Source of the DNA: Oscheius dolichura
Taxonomy: Eukaryota; Nematoda; Chromadorea; Rhabditida; Rhabditidae
DNA: 64,000 nt
Direction: 5' to 3'
NCBI GenBank assembly: GCA_932521035.1
Contig: OW051493.1
Span: 6,138,001 to 6,202,000, forward strand
Position 1 is the stretch's first letter. Each line of letters opens with the position of its first letter. A program made the position numbers and the translations under genes. Below the pieces are notes generated by a model that had not been told where the DNA came from, searched no databases, and saw only the letters and a program-made list of their open reading frames with translations. Shown one piece after another: positions 1-11,895 of this stretch.

Positions 1-811
1 CCTGACATTAGAATACATGAATTTGGCTGGTTCCTGTAAGTTAGTAAAATCAGCTGCAAAGCAGAGGATATATAAGCCAAAAAAAGAGTAAAGAAAAGAA
101 GAGAGAAGCGAATGCTATATTTTCGCGGCTTTGGTAGATGGAGCGCGTTTATCGTGACATTCTGAGCTAGCTAGCTAGCTAGCTCGGCTACTGTATAGTA
201 GCCAGCCACAATCGTCATATTGTTGTACAAGCCTTGCCTCGGAAGTCAAAGAAGTTTGAAATAACAATACTATATAAAACCTGTATTACTTCACTAATAA
301 ATGTGCCCCCCCCCCCACAGTTACTTGGTCTATTACAGATTTCCGGTAAGTTGGGTGGGAAATTCCGGTTTACTTTGTAAAGTTCCCATAACCACCTGCT
401 GACTAGAGTAGCGCTGTAGTTCTGCAACTAGCAGAAGTTGTGTTCCGACCAGAACACACCCTATCAGCCCGTTGTTTGTTATTCTCGTTTACAGCGGCAG
501 CAGCTCTGTCACCGCCATCAATCCGAAACAGAGTGAAGATCAGTCGGCGATGACCCTTGCAACTCTGTTTTTGTTATTGACCGAAGAGTTTTCGGGGCGA
601 CCAATAGAAATCGCCGTTCTGATAAGCGAACCGATCGCGCCATCGATCGACAAACACCCAATAAACAATAAAAATTTATTAGATAAAGCTCTGATGGGCC
701 GCGTCTCACGGAGAATCGGCCCCGTTACTCGTAATTTAACAGAGAAAATCATTTCCTAGCGGAGGAGATCGAGATGGCTACTCTTCTTTCTTTCTTTTTT
801 TCTGTTTTTAG
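1..811. other. Left edge, no gene assigned
   Basis: No convincing gene is seen. A short run of AGCT/CTAG units at about 165-186 is self-complementary, and a run of C residues lies near 305-317. Reading frames of 70-95 codons at 215-427 and 472-759 have no splice context or recognisable family and are not called. Confidence 0.4.
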
Positions 812-1372
812 TTATTCCTCCTCGGCGATGTCGAAGAGTTGAGGGGAGGGCGGCCGCGACGCGGGCCGTCGCTTCTGTCGCCGTTGTCTTGTTGTTCGGG
901 GAATAAGCTGGGGCGAGGTCAGATGCCGTAAGACCTGAACAGTCGCCATGAGGACGGGTTCGGAGGGGGCACGTACCTTCATCTCAATCTCGGCTAGATT
1001 TGTCCGTCTCGGACTGGAGGATGAGGGACAGCTCGTCTTGGTCTCGGCCAACTCCTCGCCACACACCCCGATGACACAAAGGATCGTGATTCTCAACAGC
1101 TGGATACACCTGAAAACGGGGAGATGAGAGGAGGAGGACGAGGGGGACGGTAGCCGAATAGAAATAGGGAACGAACCACTCTTGGAGCCGGCTGATGACG
1201 GCGATGGCCACGACCTGGCGGAGGTCGCTTTTGGACATCTAGAAACGAGGAGATGAGAGGAGGAGGAGAAGGACAAGGGGGACGGGGGGCGAACGGTTCA
1301 GGGAAGGGAACGAACCTCGTGTTTGTTGTTGGAATGGACGTGGAATAGCAAAGGAGGCAGGTTGTCAGTCAT
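812..1372 (-). CDS. Orphan 124-aa protein, four exons
   Basis: I do not recognise this protein. The model is complement(join(812..934,977..1109,1177..1238,1316..1372)). Exons of 57, 62, 133 and 123 nt add up to 375 nt, and all junctions are GT-AG, so the frame is coherent. Translation starts MTDNLPPLLF, has a mildly hydrophobic stretch (IQLLRITILCVIGVCG, about residues 42-57) and ends in a basic Arg-rich region followed by FDIAEEE. The hydrophobic stretch could be a membrane anchor or a buried helix. The third intron is an ordinary 42 nt. The first two (77 and 67 nt) are strikingly similar to each other (see findings). The gene model is well supported by phase, but function is unknown. Confidence 0.5.
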
Positions 1373-3601
1373 ATTCACGTGATCGTCACGACTCGTAGGT
1401 CTCTGCTGCGGTGCACGCCGGCCGGGCCTTTATAGTTGCCGGCCGGTGGGCGGGGACTGGTCGAACTCTGGGGCTGGGAGTCGCTGCTGAACACTGATTA
1501 AACCTTAGGGCCACGGGCAAGGAAGTCATCTGCTGCACCGAGCAAGGTCCACCCCCACCCCGAAATACAAAAGGTGTTGACACTGCTGTAGAGGGGCGGC
1601 CGTCATGAGACCCCCCAATACCAACTTTCTCGAAATTTCCCTTCAAAATACGGGCTTCCCCCCGAGAGGCTTATCAAGCGACGAAAAGATTGCATCACTT
1701 CGGGAAAAGTCTTTTTTTGCACCGACAGTTGGCGGCTTCTCCCGTTGCACTTTGGGTGCCCCCCTCCCTTTCGGGTTAAAAAAAGGAGTAGCTCTAGGGG
1801 GCTGATAGGGTCACGCGAACGTGGTTATCTCTGCTTCTTTCAGCTTGTCGGTATCGTTATTTTCAGCATTTTTGTAAACAAAAAAAGCGAGCTCACTGGT
1901 GTCTTTTGTTCAGGCACCGTCGTCCTTCTCAGGCCCTATTGTAACGGCACGTGAAATGCCGAGTCCTCACGTTGTTGTCCCTGTTCCTCGCCGCTCCACC
2001 GTACCCCGGCCGGGTTCAAATTGTCTAAATTTGCCAGGGAAGAGATAAAAATAAAAGGCATAGAATAGCAAAGATCGTTTCCTCGCGAAGCCTGTACAAT
2101 TAAAGATTAGACTCGACCAGACGGTTAGACTTTGTCCCCGGTATTTCCTCCTCCAGGAATGAACTTTTGACCGTACTCTACGGAGGGGGCAGGGCCTTCA
2201 CGTGAAGGCGATCCGAGATGTCTAATCGCGGCTGACCTCTAATTATGAGCGACAAAGATTATTCGGTCGACGACGGCCGAGTACACTTTGTACTCGGTCT
2301 ACCGACCAAAACGACCCCTCCCTCCCCCGCGGCGAGTGCCCTCCCCGGCTACCGTACCCCCTGGCGTTTCCTTGAAACAGCAGCTATCAGAGGGAGTTCT
2401 GGAAATGCCAGAGATAGTCGGCCGAGCCGGCATCAAAACAACCACGAGAGCCACTTTCATAGTCCACTGAACGGGGGGTCATTCTCTGACGGGAGGAGGT
2501 CCAGTCCGTCGCGGACTCTGTCCGTTCTCTGTTGTCCGGGGATTCCCCCAAAAGAACAATATTCTTCGTCTTCCACCAACTGATAAACTTGCTTGTCTTC
2601 CCTAGCATTTTGAAAGTGTCTCCACGTGGTCGGCCACTCGTCATATTATGATTTAGGAGGAATGCCGAGGGGGGAGGAAGGGCCTGACTGTCCAGGCTAC
2701 TGTATCTTCCGGGCCGGCGGAAGTGCCGTTATTTTGGGAAGTCTATCAGCTGAGGCATGCTATCCCCGGGGGCTGACAGAAGTCTGATGTAATCTGCCTC
2801 CTCGCATGGGGATGACCGTAAAAATGGCTGTGGACCAGTCCGGCGAACCTTGTTCCCCGCCGAGTACAGTTCTCCGTGGACATGAGCCGAGTGCATAACA
2901 CGGGTGGGGGGCGTATGACTCGTACAAACCGATTCTTCACACGTCTCCCCGTAGGCCACCGGTTCGTGGGTGGCACGTGGCCAAATGGACTACGACCCGA
3001 TGTAGCATGTGAACGCCTGACGCAACGGAACAGTAGCAAACAGGGGCAACAGGGAAGCGGCCCAGGTTCCAGGGAGACCGCCTCGGACCCCCACCCCCCA
3101 ATTGGGTACTGTAGTTCTATCCCCTCTACTCCTCCTTACTTCTCTTGCTATTATTAGAAGGTGCACCTAAACATAGGGGGCACGTGCGTTACACGGCAGA
3201 GAAGCAGCCGGCTGTCATTAGTCCATTGCACTGCAGTTGACTGGGACTCGGCTTGACAGTCAAGAACATCGCCTGGAAGACCCCTTCCATTTCGAAGAAA
3301 AAGATCGAAAAAGCGCTGGTTTCCCTTCTCAGGTCATCTCTCGGGGTTCCCGTTGTTTCCGTCTCAAAGGCCAGGAACTTTTCGGCAATTTACCGTCATT
3401 GTTTCTCTCCCCGGCAGACCTTGAGGCGATCTCGACGTCACAAGCGCACGGTCTATGATGAGAAAGGGCAGGGAAAACATCCTGATCTGTGTTTATCATC
3501 GAATTGTTACAAACAGGGGTTTTCGGAAGAAGAATGGGTGGCACCCGCCGATCGGAAACCTTATCGACGAAAGAGTCATCGAGAATAGCTGATAAATGTG
3601 T
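1373..3601. other. GC-rich stretch without an assigned gene
   Basis: Several frames of 60-110 codons exist on both strands (for example 3253-3588 plus, basic in composition). None shows a recognisable family, a good start context or phase-consistent splicing. It may hold the regulatory region of the 812-1372 gene, which is transcribed away from it to the left. Confidence 0.35.
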
Positions 3602-3790
3602 TCATTCCCAATTTAGGGCATAAACTTTTGTAAAAAGAGAATTCCCTGATATCGGAAACATCTCAAACAAATAGACATCAAGAATGGAAAGTAGCTTCTT
3701 CGTGTATTTCGCCAGCGCCCTGTTTTGTTCTTGCAATCTGTTCTTTTCACGCTCAGAATGAAGAATATGTTTATACTTCACTGGCACCAT
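3602..3790 (-). CDS. Possible small coiled-coil protein (62 aa)
   Basis: A single open frame starts MVPVKYKHIL and continues with a charged helical stretch (SEREKNRLQEQNRALAKYTK) that looks like a short coiled coil, then a hydrophobic LLSILDVYLFEMF segment. Family unknown. No splice-acceptor-like sequence sits immediately before the ATG, unlike most genes here. It could be a short gene, an exon of a longer one, or chance. It lies just beyond the 3' end of eIF3b on the same strand. Confidence 0.25.
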   Translation of the reverse strand: MVPVKYKHILHSEREKNRLQEQNRALAKYTKKLLSILDVYLFEMFPISGNSLFTKVYALNWE

Positions 3791-4299
3791 AATTTACAGG
3801 TTTCTTCTACTTTTTGGAACAGCCTAGTGTTTCCCCATTCTCACTGAAAATAGTAATTTCTGCACAAATAATAAAATTTCAGCCTGGCTTTCAACGCCGA
3901 ATCTTATCATTATCGCAAGTAATTGCACTTGGTTTTTTTTCGTCCAAAAGGGCAGTCAGTCGCTTTTATTGTTTACCACGTTAAACCATTTCGCCGACTT
4001 GCAGAAAGAAGCTTATCTCCAGTATCAGATCAGTAACGCCGAAATAACCTATCTAGGCGAACTGTGAAACAACGTGGAGCTTTCGACTTTTAGGACCTCG
4101 AGCATTTTTATTCAATCTGAACACCATCAACAGATAAAATTTATTTTAACAAAAATTTCAACAGGAACCACTGAATACTTAGGAAACAACAATAGAATAC
4201 GTTTCCTACGCCAGAAAGGCATAATAAAATTAAATTTCCCAACAAGTAGAGCTAAGTTTGGTAAATCAGCACAAAAAGAATTAAAACAGATCATTCGAA
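3791..4299. other. 3' flank of eIF3b with polyadenylation signals
   Basis: No gene is seen. On the minus strand AATAAA-type signals occur at about 4108-4113 and 4140-4146, 155-190 nt past the eIF3b stop codon. They are good candidates for its polyadenylation signals. Confidence 0.45.
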
Positions 4300-7202
4300 C
4301 TATTTCCATTCTTCGTCATCCGCTACAGGAGCGGGAATTTTTTCAGTGCTAAGGGCAACCATAATTTGTTCCTCGACCAGATCTTCTACCCCCAAATTCT
4401 TATTATCGGTATCGATACCTAAAATAAGCAACAGGATAACAATGACAACAGCTGTTTACCATTACGAAGCGCCAATTTTTCTTCTTTTCTCCTTTCCAAT
4501 TCCTTGAGATTTTTTTCTCGAACAATGTTAAATGCAGCCATGATCTTCCGTCTTTTCTCCACAACTTCTTGGCTGGCCCGATGTTTTTCTTCGTTATCCT
4601 CGCGTTCAAATCTTGTAGCCGTCTTCTTGAGATTCTTCTTGATCTCTTTCAACTTTTGCTCGTTTAATTTTACTGGCGGTCTTGGCCTCCACTGGAATTG
4701 TGACAGGCGCTCAAGACTTTTTCTGAGTAGTTCACGCCCCTGAATTTAAAAATTAAGTCCTAGCAGAGAAGTATGAACTAACTTGGAAAGTGAAAACTCG
4801 ATAGCCTAAATCGGCACCAACGCGGCCCCCCAGAGTAGTACATGTAACGAAATATCTGCCCGTAGGGTCCCAATAAGCCTTATTGAAACCAGGATGTTCA
4901 ATGACATTCGTTCTTTTTGCTTCTTGTAATGTAGTATCCACAAACATAACATTTCCACCAGCAGAAAGTTTAGCGAGAACGGCAAGCCATTGCCCAGACG
5001 GGGCCCATTGCAACTGTAATGGAGTAACTACAGCGCCTAATGTATATCTAACCTCGTTAAATTGCACCCCAGCATCTAATTTACTAATCAGCTTTAATGG
5101 ATTAGGGCTCTTCGAATCAATTTTATACACGTGAGGCGTTGCCTTATTTTGATTTCCAGTGAGTACCGCAAATTTTTCACCTGAAAGAGGTCAATTATTA
5201 TGACAAGCACACCAACCATTAGGTTCCCAAGCAAAGTTGATAAAAGGTTCAGGAAGCGGTAAGTTCATTAGAGAAACATCCTTCTTATCAATCTCAAAAA
5301 TTTCAAGATGATAAGTGCATCCGCCCTGAAAATTCTAGGATGCAAGAATAAATAATGTAAACTTACAATATATTTTATCTCTCCGGTATCTGCCTTAGTT
5401 TGTTTTTTGGAATAACGCTTGGTATAAACCGCTAGACGTTTACCGCCTGGTTGCCACCACATTTGGGCTTCTGCTACATTATAAATTCGCCCGCTACGCA
5501 ACTTCTGATTGGTGGGAACCGACATAAGACCGAATTCGGCAGGTGAATTATCTGTACACTAAAATAAGAGGTTTAGAATGATGAAATAATAGCACCTCAG
5601 AATAATAGGCGATTATATTATCGGCAGGATTCCAATCGAATGTATTGATATTTTCGATAGTAACATGATCATTTCCATTGAGCTCAAACTTTTCAGTTTC
5701 GTATACAGAGATTCCATTAATCTATAAAGTTCAATGCGCCACATAAAAAGAAAAGCTTACCCTAGTTTCTTTTTCCAATTTGTCACGTCCAGGTGCTTTA
5801 AGACAAGCAAAGAATTTCTCGTCGTGTGACCATTTAAAGATAGGCCATGTGGAAAGCTCGTTTCTACTTGTTAACGCATATAATGAAAAGCCTTTCTTCA
5901 TTTCGCCAGTACGAACATCCCAAATGCGTATACAATCCTCATCCTCGCCCCAATGCATTCTTTCAGGAGGGGCAGCATACGTGACAATAAAGCTGGAATC
6001 ATATAATTGCAAAATTAGTAAAATGCAAGCAGGAAATAGCCAAATTCTGCTTACTTTTCGCGCGGAGAAAAATCCACATACTGCACATTCATATGAGGAA
6101 ACCGCTGGAAGCGTTTATACTGAGGACCAGCCCAAAGAATGGCTCCTTGGGCATGGATGGTAAGAAGATATGATCCATGAGGTGACCATTTGAATACGGT
6201 TTCGGTCCATTGCTAAATAAAATGAGCGTGCAGCCTAATAAAGAGGTGGTTACCGGTCTTTCAGCCGTTTTGGGATCATCACCGCTGAGTTCTGGCTCAT
6301 GGCCTTTTATATGAGTGTAGACACCTACAATAGGGACGCCATTCCTTTCAAACTGTACGCAAAACTGATCTCGACACCGTTGATTTTGCATCCACCACCA
6401 CAAATCTCCCTAAATAAATATATTATTTGTTAACTACTATTTGGAAGATAAATGTCGTAGACGTAATCAGACTTGTACTCTATTAACAAGCACAAGCCTT
6501 ATCCGAATTCATATTGCTATTTCCATTTTGTTTAGCAAAAGATACATTGATATATTTTGGCAGGCATATAACAACAATGGAATAAGTATACTTTGCGAAT
6601 TGTATCATTTTGCTTTCTAAATACTCACCACATCAACGTATGGAGTTGGCTGTGGTTCCACCCAATCTTGGGGAGGCTCCGCAATGCGTCTCATTTCATC
6701 GAATAGTAATACAGTGAAAGTATGGTTTTTATCCAAATCCCAACCATTCATAATTGTCTTGCAATATTCAGCTTTTGCCTTATCTTTCCATTCAACAAAC
6801 ATACATCCCTGAAACAAATTAAATGTTATTCAAATAATATATATAGATATTACCTTACTACCCCCTTCAGGAGTTTTCGGAATGAATAATTTATAAGGTA
6901 GTTCATCTTCGGGATTTTGCGCAGGGGAAAGCTTATTCAGAATTTTAGAAATAACTCCTTCTAGCTTGGGCAAGCGCTCGGCGCCAACAACTGGTATTCC
7001 AAAAATGATATTGCAACATTCTTCGTACTGATCAATTTGTGGTCTTTGGCGCAAAACGTCGGGAACAAGTTCTAAAATCATTTAATACTTGTTACATCAT
7101 ATATTCTAGAATACCGTCGTCAGTGACATCCTCGTCGAATCCTTCAGGATCAGAAAATGAAGGTTCCTCTTCGTTTTCTTTATTGACATTACCGTCAACC
7201 AT
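4300..7202 (-). CDS. EIF3B: Eukaryotic translation initiation factor 3 subunit B
   Basis: Core scaffold subunit of the eIF3 complex, which binds the 40S ribosome and organises start-codon selection in the cytoplasm. The acidic N terminus ([12 protein letters not shown]) precedes an RRM with [16 protein letters not shown], followed by the linker [19 protein letters not shown]40-type beta-propeller follows, with blades containing [29 protein letters not shown] and GYRVFTFQ. The C-terminal basic helix ([19 protein letters not shown] onward) is the part that contacts eIF3i and eIF3g. The protein ends VADDEEWK at a TAG at 4300-4302. Most introns are 35-50 nt; one of about 215 nt lies near 6413-6628. 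Domain order and length fit the family. The gene is AT-rich and lies about 340 nt downstream of the ATP-synthase-like gene on the same strand. An acceptor-like TTTAG is 28 nt before the ATG. Positions 5259-6555 are duplicated exactly at 10599-11895. Confidence 0.95.
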
Positions 7203-7541
7203 ATCGCCTCCAATTGAACCTTATAGGTGTACTAAATATACAAATAATCACTGAATACCGAATGAGATATAAGATATCACGAAGAGAGTAATGTAAAAAG
7301 AACATCCAACGATATTTGAGCATTTCAACAGACAATTGAACGTTTTGCAAATCGCGATAAGACGCCGTCTACACGGCACCCTTTAACGTGAACAAAAACA
7401 CTGGCAAAACTAGAGATAACAGCTGTGTATGAGAACATTTACGAATGTAACGAATAGTTGAAACACAAGATATAGAAAATATTTATATTGACATTTGTAC
7501 CAGTTGTGCCAAAATCAAATCTATGCTACCGTCGTTGCTTT

Positions 7542-7812
7542 CTAGGCACGATGGAGGAGGTTCTGGTGAATAGGAGCGTTTTTCTTATGTAGTGCCTCTT
7601 CGGCCTTGATGACTTTGGCCTAAAGAGAAAATAAGGAAAAACTAAAACATTACCTTTCTTGCAGAATTCCATTTGAAAAGAAAATAAATGGCGGCGTAAC
7701 TTGCAAGAGCGGCACGGCAGATGTTAGCTCTGCCAAAGTGTTCATGAGGATTGAGGTAAGCTCGCTTGGTGTTCAAGATGGATTGCCAAAAGCCCCGGAT
7801 GGTATCTGCCAT
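7542..7812 (-). CDS. Small mitochondrial membrane protein, ATP synthase k/e-like (AT-rich copy)
   Basis: Two exons (7654..7812, 53 codons; 7542..7619, 25 codons plus stop) flank a 34-nt intron and give a 78-aa protein. It starts MADTIRGFWQSILNTKRAYL, then NPHEHFGRANICRAALASY and one membrane span (AAIYFLFKW), then a charged helix. The GRxN...A..SYxxIxxxFK pattern resembles DAPIT/USMG5 (ATP synthase subunit k), and the charged C-terminal helix recalls subunit e. Either would be an accessory Fo subunit of the inner mitochondrial membrane. The family assignment is an inference. The start is supported by TTTTTTCAG 7 nt before the ATG. GC-rich paralogs with the intron at the same codon lie at 10052-10324 and 11984-12263. 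Confidence 0.65.
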
Positions 7813-8220
7813 GCTTACACTGAAAAAAGGTGTACGTCTATATTTTGCACACAAAAATTGTGAAAAGACCATGAAGTTTTGGTCTATTGTGCAGAAGTAA
7901 GAAAGTTTATATATCAAAACCATTCTGCTACGTGCTACAACGTGAAGAAGAGGAATGAAAAAGGGAGGGAGTGAAATAAAATGAATCAAAATCGGCTCCT
8001 GGCGACTACATGACGCGCCTTGCCGCGGAAACATGAAGTTCAAATCTGATCAATGTCTCTGGCGTAAAAGGAGGCTGAATACCTCAAGAGATAGCGGAAG
8101 GCGGCAACAATCCCCAAGATTAATTACACCCGGAAATACAGAAAATGTTCAGTTTTACAAAATACATTTATTATAATACAAAAATGAAGGGCAACAATAT
8201 GGTTAGTAGAGGAAGAGATG
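7813..8220. other. Intergenic spacer
   Basis: No gene is seen. A minus-strand AATAAA at about 8167-8172 fits polyadenylation of the upstream gene ending at 8221. The rest is AT-rich leader or outron sequence for the gene starting at 7812. Confidence 0.4.
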
Positions 8221-9374
8221 TTAGTTGCGACGAGTAGGGTAAGTTCTAAAATATTCACTTGGATAAGTTTCTTTGATTCCTTACCTCGTCGGCACATACA
8301 GCTTCTTCGGCTGGTTGGCAGGCCGTCCCCGACGACGTTTTTGACCTACAAAAAATAAATAGAAACAGCCTCTCTAATTAAAATGTTTGAAGAATGTGGA
8401 TAACAAAACTGATTGCTGGGGCAAAACAATTCGAATATGATGGATACGAAAGCAGAACGTACCGACGACCGGAGGGCCACCGGGCTCGTCCTTGTCCTCC
8501 TCCTCCTTCTTCTCCTCCACGTCGTTCTCCTCCTTCTCCTGCTCGTCGTCCTCCTCCTCCTCCTCGTCGCTGTCCGCCTCCATCTTCATCATCTCCTGAA
8601 ACCCCGTTTTTACTATAAAGAAGCAGGCATGCAAGGTTGGCATCTGAGCATAAAAAGTTCTTCCGGTTTTCGATATTTTCATCCAAAAATGTTGCCCGGG
8701 GATGTTGAAAATATCAGCCTTGTTTTAAAAGAACGCAGATAATACTCCCCAACCAGCTTATCATAGAATAAACGTACCCGCTTGACGGGGGTCGAGTGGT
8801 GGACAGGGGAGAGGAGGCCGTCTATCGGCCGCTGCTCGAGGCATCGCCCCTTCCACAAGGCGAGCTCCTTCTTCAGTTCCTCCTTCTCCCTGGCCTCGGC
8901 TTCCCTCTTTCTCTCCATCTCCTCCAGCTGTTCCTCTTTCTTCTTCATCGCCTGCTTCAGGCCCTCATTGTGGCGGGTCAGCTTGTAGTTGACCTGGGTG
9001 GCCGCCTCGGCCAGGTCTCTCTGCTGATTGAGCTTCTAAAGTGTCCAGATAATATTGGAAGGTAAAAAGAATTAGGTTGGTTTTAGAACTGTTCAGTTGT
9101 TTTAAGGAAAGGGACTAACCTCATTGAGAGCGCCCAGCTTTCGGAGGAAGTGGACCTCTTGCTCCAGCATCTCCATCCTTTTCTTGCCTCCCATCTCCTT
9201 GTCCATGTCCTTCTTCTCCTTCCCCGTGGCCTCGTCCACCTTCTTCTTCTTCTTCTTCTTAGGGGTCTCCTTCTCCTTCGGCGTCTCCGTCTCCCCCTCC
9301 TTCTTCTCGTCGCTCTTTTTCTTCTCCGCTTCTTCTCCACCAACAAACATAACGTTGAAATGTTGTAGCTCCAT
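8221..9374 (-). CDS. AT-hook, coiled-coil, acidic protein (243 aa), probably nuclear
   Basis: The family is not recognised. The model is complement(join(8221..8245,8285..8345,8463..8595,8778..9035,9120..9374)). Exons of 255, 258, 133, 61 and 25 nt total 732 nt and are in frame. The order of parts is as follows. A Lys/Glu-rich N terminus with a KKKKKKK run covers about residues 15-65. A long coiled coil (MEMLEQEVHFLRKLGALNE through KKKEEQLEEMERKREAEAR) covers about 66-155. A Ser/Pro element (GLLSPVHHSTPVKR) resembles a CDK site. A strongly acidic segment follows at about 175-215. The C terminus carries an AT-hook-like core, KRRRGRPANQPKK. This composition suggests a chromatin or nucleolar protein, but that is inference. 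Introns are 39, 117, 182 and 84 nt. Confidence 0.6.
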
Positions 9375-9962
9375 TTTGTTGTGATAAAAAGCGGCGAGCT
9401 CATTTTTTGTAGAGACCGGTAGACGAACCTGTCGGCCTGCCCTATTTTTTTATTCTCAAAATCTATTTTTGAACTGCCTAATATCATAAAAAGTGGTTAA
9501 AAGACTGGCTAAAAGACCAGGATAAAATGGAAGGAGATCTAGAAGCCCCCTTTTGGCCACCTTCTATACTATAGGCTCTCAAAAAATCAGGCGACCTCCG
9601 TGGCCTGCTTCGTACCATCCGGCTGGCGTTCACTCGTTCTCATTAGAATAGGAAGCTTTTTCCCGAAGCTTTTAAAAAGGCAGACTTTTATGGCAGCTTC
9701 GCCTCCCCGTCCTGATCCCCCGGAGATTTTTCTTTACCCTTCATTTGTCCGGGGGCAGAGACCCGATTAAAAGAGACATCGAGGGACTCTCTTCCTGAAG
9801 TTTGCCTTGAACCCCACCAGCTGGTGTCCTCTGGCCTCATCATCGGAGACGGCATTCCCCTCTACCTCTCCGCCATCCAAATGCCCGTCACCCAAAGAGC
9901 CATCACCGTTTCCTACTCAACCTTGTACACCTACACATCTGTTCCCTACCGTAATGCCCCTG
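9375..9962. other. Intergenic, no gene assigned
   Basis: Mixed-composition sequence left of a duplication breakpoint. A plus-strand frame ending near 9962 reads plausibly (GLIIGDGIPLYLSAIQMP) but has no identifiable family or splice context, so it is not called. It could be the truncated edge of something disrupted by the rearrangement. Confidence 0.3.
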
Positions 9963-10563
9963 TCTCTGGCTGTCGGTTTATTGGGTTGAGAGTGATTGAA
10001 AACATCTTTATTTCGAGGAGATTACTAGTTGTCTACACACTAGTCAGAGGTCTACAATCCAGCGCGGAGGAGAGCATCATTGACGACGTTTTTCTTCTGG
10101 ACTCGGCGTGGAGAGCTTTAGCCTAGACAAGACAAGCCACATTTCTAATATAAAAAGAAGGAAACCTTTCGGGTGGAGTTCCACTTGAAAAGGAAATAGA
10201 TTCCTACATAGCTGGCCAGGGCAGCACGGCAAATGTTAGCCCGTCCGAAATGCTCGTGGGGGTTGAGGTAGGCCCTCTTGGTGTTGACGATGGATTGCCA
10301 GAGTCCACGGGCAGCGTCGGCCATTCTGAACCTTTTATCTTCCTGAAAACATTAGAATCCAGGTATCTCTCTCGGAAATGGACCGGATATTCAGTGAATG
10401 GGGGATAGACAGATGGCTCTCTTTAATGATAAACACTTTCAGAATATAATACGCTCATAAATTTAGGTTGTTGTGTATGGTTTCAATGTATAACATCAAT
10501 GGGATGGAATAATAAGTACAAGGTGACCAAATTGGTGAGAGAATACCCATGTGCTCGCCTGAG
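9963..10563. repeat. Duplicated block, left copy (ATP-synthase-like gene copy A)
   Basis: A 601-base block that recurs nearly identically at 11895-12502 (608 bases). The visible difference is a net 7-base loss near 10101, where this copy reads ctggactcggcg and the other reads ctgggcgagtttctcggcg. The block spans the ATP-synthase-like gene and its upstream flank. A piece of eIF3b lies between the two copies. Confidence 0.85.
10052..10324 (-). pseudogene. ATP-synthase-like gene, copy A, frameshifted in exon 2
   Basis: Exon 1 (10166..10324) is intact and encodes the same 53 codons as copy B (MADAARGLWQSIVNTKRAYL...). A 43-nt intron follows (10123..10165). Exon 2 starts AKALHAE but then loses a net 7 nt, which shifts the frame away from the normal end (QKKNVVNDALLRAGL in copy B) into a longer unrelated tail. 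The membrane segment is intact while the C-terminal helix is lost. Whether it makes a working protein is unknown. An assembly error remains possible because it sits in a suspicious duplication. Confidence 0.6.
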
Positions 10564-11895
10564 AATCGGCACCAACGCGGCCCCCCAGAGTAGTACATGT
10601 AAGTTCATTAGAGAAACATCCTTCTTATCAATCTCAAAAATTTCAAGATGATAAGTGCATCCGCCCTGAAAATTCTAGGATGCAAGAATAAATAATGTAA
10701 ACTTACAATATATTTTATCTCTCCGGTATCTGCCTTAGTTTGTTTTTTGGAATAACGCTTGGTATAAACCGCTAGACGTTTACCGCCTGGTTGCCACCAC
10801 ATTTGGGCTTCTGCTACATTATAAATTCGCCCGCTACGCAACTTCTGATTGGTGGGAACCGACATAAGACCGAATTCGGCAGGTGAATTATCTGTACACT
10901 AAAATAAGAGGTTTAGAATGATGAAATAATAGCACCTCAGAATAATAGGCGATTATATTATCGGCAGGATTCCAATCGAATGTATTGATATTTTCGATAG
11001 TAACATGATCATTTCCATTGAGCTCAAACTTTTCAGTTTCGTATACAGAGATTCCATTAATCTATAAAGTTCAATGCGCCACATAAAAAGAAAAGCTTAC
11101 CCTAGTTTCTTTTTCCAATTTGTCACGTCCAGGTGCTTTAAGACAAGCAAAGAATTTCTCGTCGTGTGACCATTTAAAGATAGGCCATGTGGAAAGCTCG
11201 TTTCTACTTGTTAACGCATATAATGAAAAGCCTTTCTTCATTTCGCCAGTACGAACATCCCAAATGCGTATACAATCCTCATCCTCGCCCCAATGCATTC
11301 TTTCAGGAGGGGCAGCATACGTGACAATAAAGCTGGAATCATATAATTGCAAAATTAGTAAAATGCAAGCAGGAAATAGCCAAATTCTGCTTACTTTTCG
11401 CGCGGAGAAAAATCCACATACTGCACATTCATATGAGGAAACCGCTGGAAGCGTTTATACTGAGGACCAGCCCAAAGAATGGCTCCTTGGGCATGGATGG
11501 TAAGAAGATATGATCCATGAGGTGACCATTTGAATACGGTTTCGGTCCATTGCTAAATAAAATGAGCGTGCAGCCTAATAAAGAGGTGGTTACCGGTCTT
11601 TCAGCCGTTTTGGGATCATCACCGCTGAGTTCTGGCTCATGGCCTTTTATATGAGTGTAGACACCTACAATAGGGACGCCATTCCTTTCAAACTGTACGC
11701 AAAACTGATCTCGACACCGTTGATTTTGCATCCACCACCACAAATCTCCCTAAATAAATATATTATTTGTTAACTACTATTTGGAAGATAAATGTCGTAG
11801 ACGTAATCAGACTTGTACTCTATTAACAAGCACAAGCCTTATCCGAATTCATATTGCTATTTCCATTTTGTTTAGCAAAAGATACATTGATATAT
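10564..11895 (-). pseudogene. Duplicated fragment of eIF3b with internal deletion
   Basis: Bases 10564-10600 match eIF3b 4809-4845. They join directly at a GTAA shared by both edges to a copy of 5259-6555, which ends at 11895. The offset is exactly 5340 throughout and the predicted peptides are identical, introns included, so identity over about 1.3 kb is complete or nearly so. It lacks the eIF3b start, RRM and C terminus and cannot encode a working subunit. It lies between the two ATP-synthase-like copies. Identity including introns means a very recent event or an assembly artefact. Confidence 0.9.

Noticed and set aside
8413..8742. Leucine-rich plus-strand frame at 8.4-8.7 kb
   Set aside because: It is the antisense of Glu/Asp codons in the acidic segment of the AT-hook gene (GAG/GAC read as CTC/GTC), giving a false hydrophobic protein.
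9150..9384. Phe/Leu-rich plus-strand frames at 9.1-9.4 kb
   Set aside because: They are the antisense of the Lys/Glu-rich N terminus of the same gene.
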